A stretch of DNA of 6,810 nucleotides from CAZUFB01 sp048173955 (lineage in GTDB: Bacteria > Actinomycetota > Coriobacteriia > Coriobacteriales > UMGS124), in the NCBI GenBank assembly GCA_048173955.1, contig DBEYOB010000206.1, forward strand, positions 1-6,810, written 5' to 3'. The notes under the pieces are model-generated. The model saw only the letters and a list, made by a program, of their open reading frames with translations. It was not told the origin of the DNA and ran no database searches. The position numbers and the translations under genes were made by a program. Shown one piece after another: positions 4,129-6,810 of this stretch (position 1 is its first letter; every line of letters starts with the position of its first letter).

Positions 4129-6810
4129 ATGAGCATCTCGCACGCACGACGTCGCATCGGCATCGCCGGCGCAACGGCAGCCCTACTCACCAGCGCCGCC
4201 CTCGGCATGGGCGCGACCTCTCCCGGCGCGGCCTACGCCGACGAGGCGCCCACCTCCGGCGAGGCGACCTTCGCCGACGTCGGGGAAGCATCCCCGGAGA
4301 CCGGCGGAGTCGCGGTCGCGACCGACGGCGCCGCCGCGGCCTCCCCCGAGGAAACCCCTGCAGAAGCCGAGCCGGACTCGACGGGAGCGACCGTCGCGGT
4401 CGGCGTGCCGGGAACCTATGCCGCAAGCGAGGCCCAAGCCGCCCTCGACCGCATCAACGCGATTCGCGCCGAGGCGGCCGCCGAGGGGATCGCCGTCGAC
4501 GGGATGCTCGTCTCGGGCGCGCCGCTGCTGCAGTCCTCCGGCCTCGAGTACGCCGCGCAGCTCCGAGGTGCCGAATGCTCCTTCTCGCCCTGTTCGGCCG
4601 CAGAGGGGCTGCGTCCCAACGGCCAGGGCGACGTCACCGCGGCCGACCCGTCCTCGAACAGCCTAGCAGGATACGCCATTAAGACGGAGTTCGCCGGACA
4701 GGGTTCCATCTCCTGCCTCGTCGAGCAGTGGTACCAGGAGAAGGACGCCTACCTCACCTATCTCGCGACCGGCGAGGTCACGGGCGAGTTCGGCCATTAC
4801 GCCGCCCTGATATCGGACGCCTACGTCTACGCGGGCGTCTCGTCGTTCACCTCGTCGACGGACGGCACGACGTGGTACGCCCTCGAGCTCGCGGCGACGC
4901 CCTCGGAGTCGTCCGACGTGTACGGCGACGGCGAGGCGGTGCGCCAGATCGACGTGCTGCCCGAGGGCAACCTCGACGCGATCATCATCCTGCCCGACGG
5001 GATCGACAAACCGGTCGCCGGCACGGTCATCCAGCTCGCGGCGAGCGTGACGAACGCGGCTACGGGCGCCGACCTCACGCCCTACCTCGACCTCACCTTG
5101 GTCTCCAACGACGAGAGCATCCTTTCCGTCGACCAGAACGGCCTGCTCACCACCGTGGGCGAAGGCATCGCCAACATAGCCATCTACCAGGGAGACGTCG
5201 CGCTCGCCTCCTTCAACCTGCGCGTGTCGCCCGCCCAGGCGGTGTCCGCGGCCGTCGCGCCCGAGTCCGCGAACGTCGCCACCTCCGCCTGCGTCGCGCC
5301 CGCCCTCCCCGCAACCGCCCAGGTGACCTGGACCGATGGGAGCGTCACCGAGGAGGCCGTGACGTGGGACGAGGTCGACCCCTGCGCCTACACGGAAGCC
5401 GGGGCGACCTTCACGGTCTGCGGCGTCACCCAAACCTCGTGCCTGCCGGTGAGCTGCACGGTCACCGTCGGCGCCGCGTCCATCGCGGGCCTCTCCGCGC
5501 CCGCACCGGTCGAAACGGCATCGGGCGCCGCGCCGACGCTGCCGCAGACCGTGCACGCCGTGCTGTCCGACGGGAGCGAGGCCGACGTCCCGGTCGTCTG
5601 GAACGAGGTCGACCCGGCGAGCTACACCGCCCGCGAGGGCGGCTCCTTCGAGGTGGAGGGCACCGTCGAGGGCTGGGGGGAGACAGTCGCGGTGAGCGTC
5701 ACCGTCCAGCCCGCAACCGTGTCGGGCATCGCGCCGGCTGACTCCTCCACCGAGGCGGGCACCGCCCCCCTGCTCCCCGAAACTGTCGAGGTCACCTGGT
5801 CGAACGGCGACGTCACCGACGAAGCCGTGGCGTGGGACGCGGTCGACCCGGCATCGTACGCCCAGGCGGGGACGTTCGCGGTCTCGGGTTTGGTGGGGGC
5901 AGACGGAAGCCTGGGCGCGGCGACCTGCACCGTGACGGTCAGCGAGCCCGCCCCCACCGTCGTCGGGTTCGTGCAGCCCGCCGACGTCGTGACCGAATCG
6001 GGCGTCGCCCCGGCGCTCCCCGCAACCGTCACGGTGACCTGGTCCGACGGCAGCACGACCGACGAGACGGTGACCTGGGGCGAAATCGACCCGGCGAGCT
6101 ATGCCGCGCGCGAGGGCGGCACGTTCTGGGCAAGCGGCACCGTCGCCGTCTGGCCGGACGCCGAGGTCGGGCTCAACGTGGTGGTGAATCCCGCCATCCT
6201 CGTCGCGGTCGAGCAGCCCGCGGCGGTCTCGACCCAGGCCGGCACCGCGCCCGCGCTGCCCGCCACCGTCCAGGTCACCTGGTCGAACGGCGACGTCACC
6301 GACGAGCCCGTTTCGTGGGGCGAGATCGACCCGGCCGCCTACGCGCAGGCCGGCACGTTCGAGGCGGTCGGAACGCTCGCCGCGGGCGACGGGACGACGG
6401 TGAGCTGCACCGTGACGGTCGAGGCGTCCCCCGCAACCGTCGAAAGCGTCGAGAGCCCCTCCGTCGCCACGGCATCCGGAACCGCGCCCGCACTGCCCGA
6501 AACGGTGGAGGCGACCTGGACCGACGGGAGCACGACCGACGAAGCGGTAACGTGGGATGCGATCGACCCCGCGAGCTACACCGCGCGCGAAGGCGGAAGC
6601 TTCGAGGTTGAGGGCGCCGTCGAGGGCTGGGGCGAGCCGGTCGCCGCGACGGTGACCGTCGAGCCCGCGACCGTCGCCTCGGTCGAGCAGCCCGCAGGCG
6701 TGGCCACCGCCTCCGGCACCGCCCCGGAGCTGCCCGCGACCGTCGAGGTTGCCTGGTCCAACGGCGACACGACCGACGAGGCCGTGACCTGGGACGCGGT
6801 CGACCCGGCG
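4129..6810 (+). CDS. Secreted CAP-domain protein with BIG2-like and tandem Big_4 Ig-like repeats (3' end outside window)
   Basis: The visible 894 residues have no stop codon, so the gene is partial at the right edge. A Sec signal peptide has Arg7-9, a hydrophobic stretch at about 10-27 and likely cleavage after AYA (37). An acidic Ala/Glu/Thr/Pro linker follows to about 97. Residues about 98-258 resemble a CAP/SCP domain: ALDRINAIRAEA helix, LEYAAQLRGAE, LRPNG at 161-165, EQWYQEKDAY at 199-208, GHY at 222-224. Of the usual CAP tetrad, Glu204 and His223 remain; the His before RPNG is Gly160 and the Glu of the ENLA-type motif is missing (NSLA, 177-180). Residues about 268-368 look BIG2-like (ILSVDQNGLLTTVGEG). 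From 371 onward come Big_4-type repeats. It is probably an envelope stalk or adhesin-like protein; any wall anchor (LPXTG) would lie beyond the window. The separate leader suggests its own promoter. The ligand is unknown. Confidence 0.88.
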   Translation, partial: MSISHARRRIGIAGATAALLTSAALGMGATSPGAAYADEAPTSGEATFADVGEASPETGGVAVATDGAAAASPEETPAEAEPDSTGATVAVGVPGTYAASEAQAALDRINAIRAEAAAEGIAVDGMLVSGAPLLQSSGLEYAAQLRGAECSFSPCSAAEGLRPNGQGDVTAADPSSNSLAGYAIKTEFAGQGSISCLVEQWYQEKDAYLTYLATGEVTGEFGHYAALISDAYVYAGVSSFTSSTDGTTWYALELAATPSESSDVYGDGEAVRQIDVLPEGNLDAIIILPDGIDKPVAGTVIQLAASVTNAATGADLTPYLDLTLVSNDESILSVDQNGLLTTVGEGIANIAIYQGDVALASFNLRVSPAQAVSAAVAPESANVATSACVAPALPATAQVTWTDGSVTEEAVTWDEVDPCAYTEAGATFTVCGVTQTSCLPVSCTVTVGAASIAGLSAPAPVETASGAAPTLPQTVHAVLSDGSEADVPVVWNEVDPASYTAREGGSFEVEGTVEGWGETVAVSVTVQPATVSGIAPADSSTEAGTAPLLPETVEVTWSNGDVTDEAVAWDAVDPASYAQAGTFAVSGLVGADGSLGAATCTVTVSEPAPTVVGFVQPADVVTESGVAPALPATVTVTWSDGSTTDETVTWGEIDPASYAAREGGTFWASGTVAVWPDAEVGLNVVVNPAILVAVEQPAAVSTQAGTAPALPATVQVTWSNGDVTDEPVSWGEIDPAAYAQAGTFEAVGTLAAGDGTTVSCTVTVEASPATVESVESPSVATASGTAPALPETVEATWTDGSTTDEAVTWDAIDPASYTAREGGSFEVEGAVEGWGEPVAATVTVEPATVASVEQPAGVATASGTAPELPATVEVAWSNGDTTDEAVTWDAVDPA
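5239..6810 (+). repeat. Tandem Big_4 Ig-like repeats, six complete and one partial, alternating in two types
   Basis: Coding repeats of 78-80 residues begin at 5239, 5479, 5716, 5956, 6196, 6436 and 6670 (last cut by the edge). Each has APxLP, an Asp/Asn-Gly turn after the second strand (WSDGS or WSNGD), V(T/S/A)W, (V/I)DPxxY and a final (T/V)V-type strand, matching the Big_4 family. Repeats 2, 4 and 6 share (S/T)DGS or LSDGS and AREGG(S/T)F. Repeats 3 and 5 share SNGDVTDE, YAQAGTF and a final CTVTV; repeat 7 begins like them (SNGD). Repeat 1 is mixed: TDGS like one type, AGATF and CTVTV like the other. The DNA copies differ at many synonymous sites, so they are not very recent duplications. 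Confidence 0.88.

Noticed and set aside
2325..4143. Long frames at 2325-4043 (plus) and 2626-4143 (minus)
   Set aside because: They overlap the LuxR-type regulator in other frames, are rich in Arg/Pro/Gly, and have no recognisable domain.
4663..6611. Long frames inside the surface-protein gene (4663-5556 minus; 4728-5741 and 5832-6611 plus)
   Set aside because: They are shadows of the repeat-coding frame, which is uninterrupted from 4129 to the edge and has coherent domains. Their repetitive products mirror the DNA repeats.
5239..6810. Tandem DNA repeats as a CRISPR array or satellite
   Set aside because: The units are about 240 bases, in frame, and conserved at the protein rather than the DNA level; there are no short identical repeats with unique spacers.

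Overview
The window is GC-rich throughout and carries three protein genes. The mix suggests a member of the Coriobacteriia (Actinomycetota), most likely Eggerthellaceae or a near relative from an anaerobic, probably gut, habitat. The clues are a Tat-exported FAD/FMN reductase without haem motifs, a divergent LuxR-type regulator with a polytopic membrane half, and a surface protein of CAP and bacterial Ig-like repeats. The assignment is inference from gene content and composition; no marker gene is present.

Layout. Positions 69-2054 (minus strand) encode a 661-residue secreted flavoprotein reductase: Tat signal, FAD domain, C-terminal FMN-binding domain. Positions 2055-2406 are a 352-base divergent intergenic region with operator-like symmetry: a 15-base inverted repeat with one mismatch (2264-2278 / 2309-2323), a palindrome inside it (2280-2289), and a separate 20-base near-palindrome (2185-2204). 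Positions 2407-3942 (plus) encode the 511-residue membrane LuxR-type regulator, probably from a TTG codon. Positions 3943-4128 hold a GC hairpin, a possible promoter and a leader hairpin. From 4129 to the right edge (plus) runs a secreted protein that is still open at the edge: 894 residues are visible, with a signal peptide, acidic linker, CAP domain, one BIG2-like domain and six complete plus one partial Big_4-type Ig-like repeats.

How the genes may work together. The flavoprotein and regulator form a divergent pair of the kind used in Eggerthellaceae for substrate-inducible respiratory reductases: the regulator would respond to a compound at or in the membrane and control the reductase through the shared intergenic operators. 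From a memory alignment, at least three substrate-binding residues of classical fumarate reductase (two His, one Arg) are replaced, so the acceptor is probably not fumarate and cannot be named. No electron-donating cytochrome or quinol dehydrogenase lies in the window. The surface protein appears to be a separate transcription unit.

The most unusual feature is the repeat stalk of the surface protein. Its Ig-like units fall into two alternating types, so the evolutionary unit looks like a pair of domains. The visible stalk (524 residues) has no lysine and only three arginines, each at the same place in one repeat type, which makes it strongly acidic and nearly free of trypsin sites.
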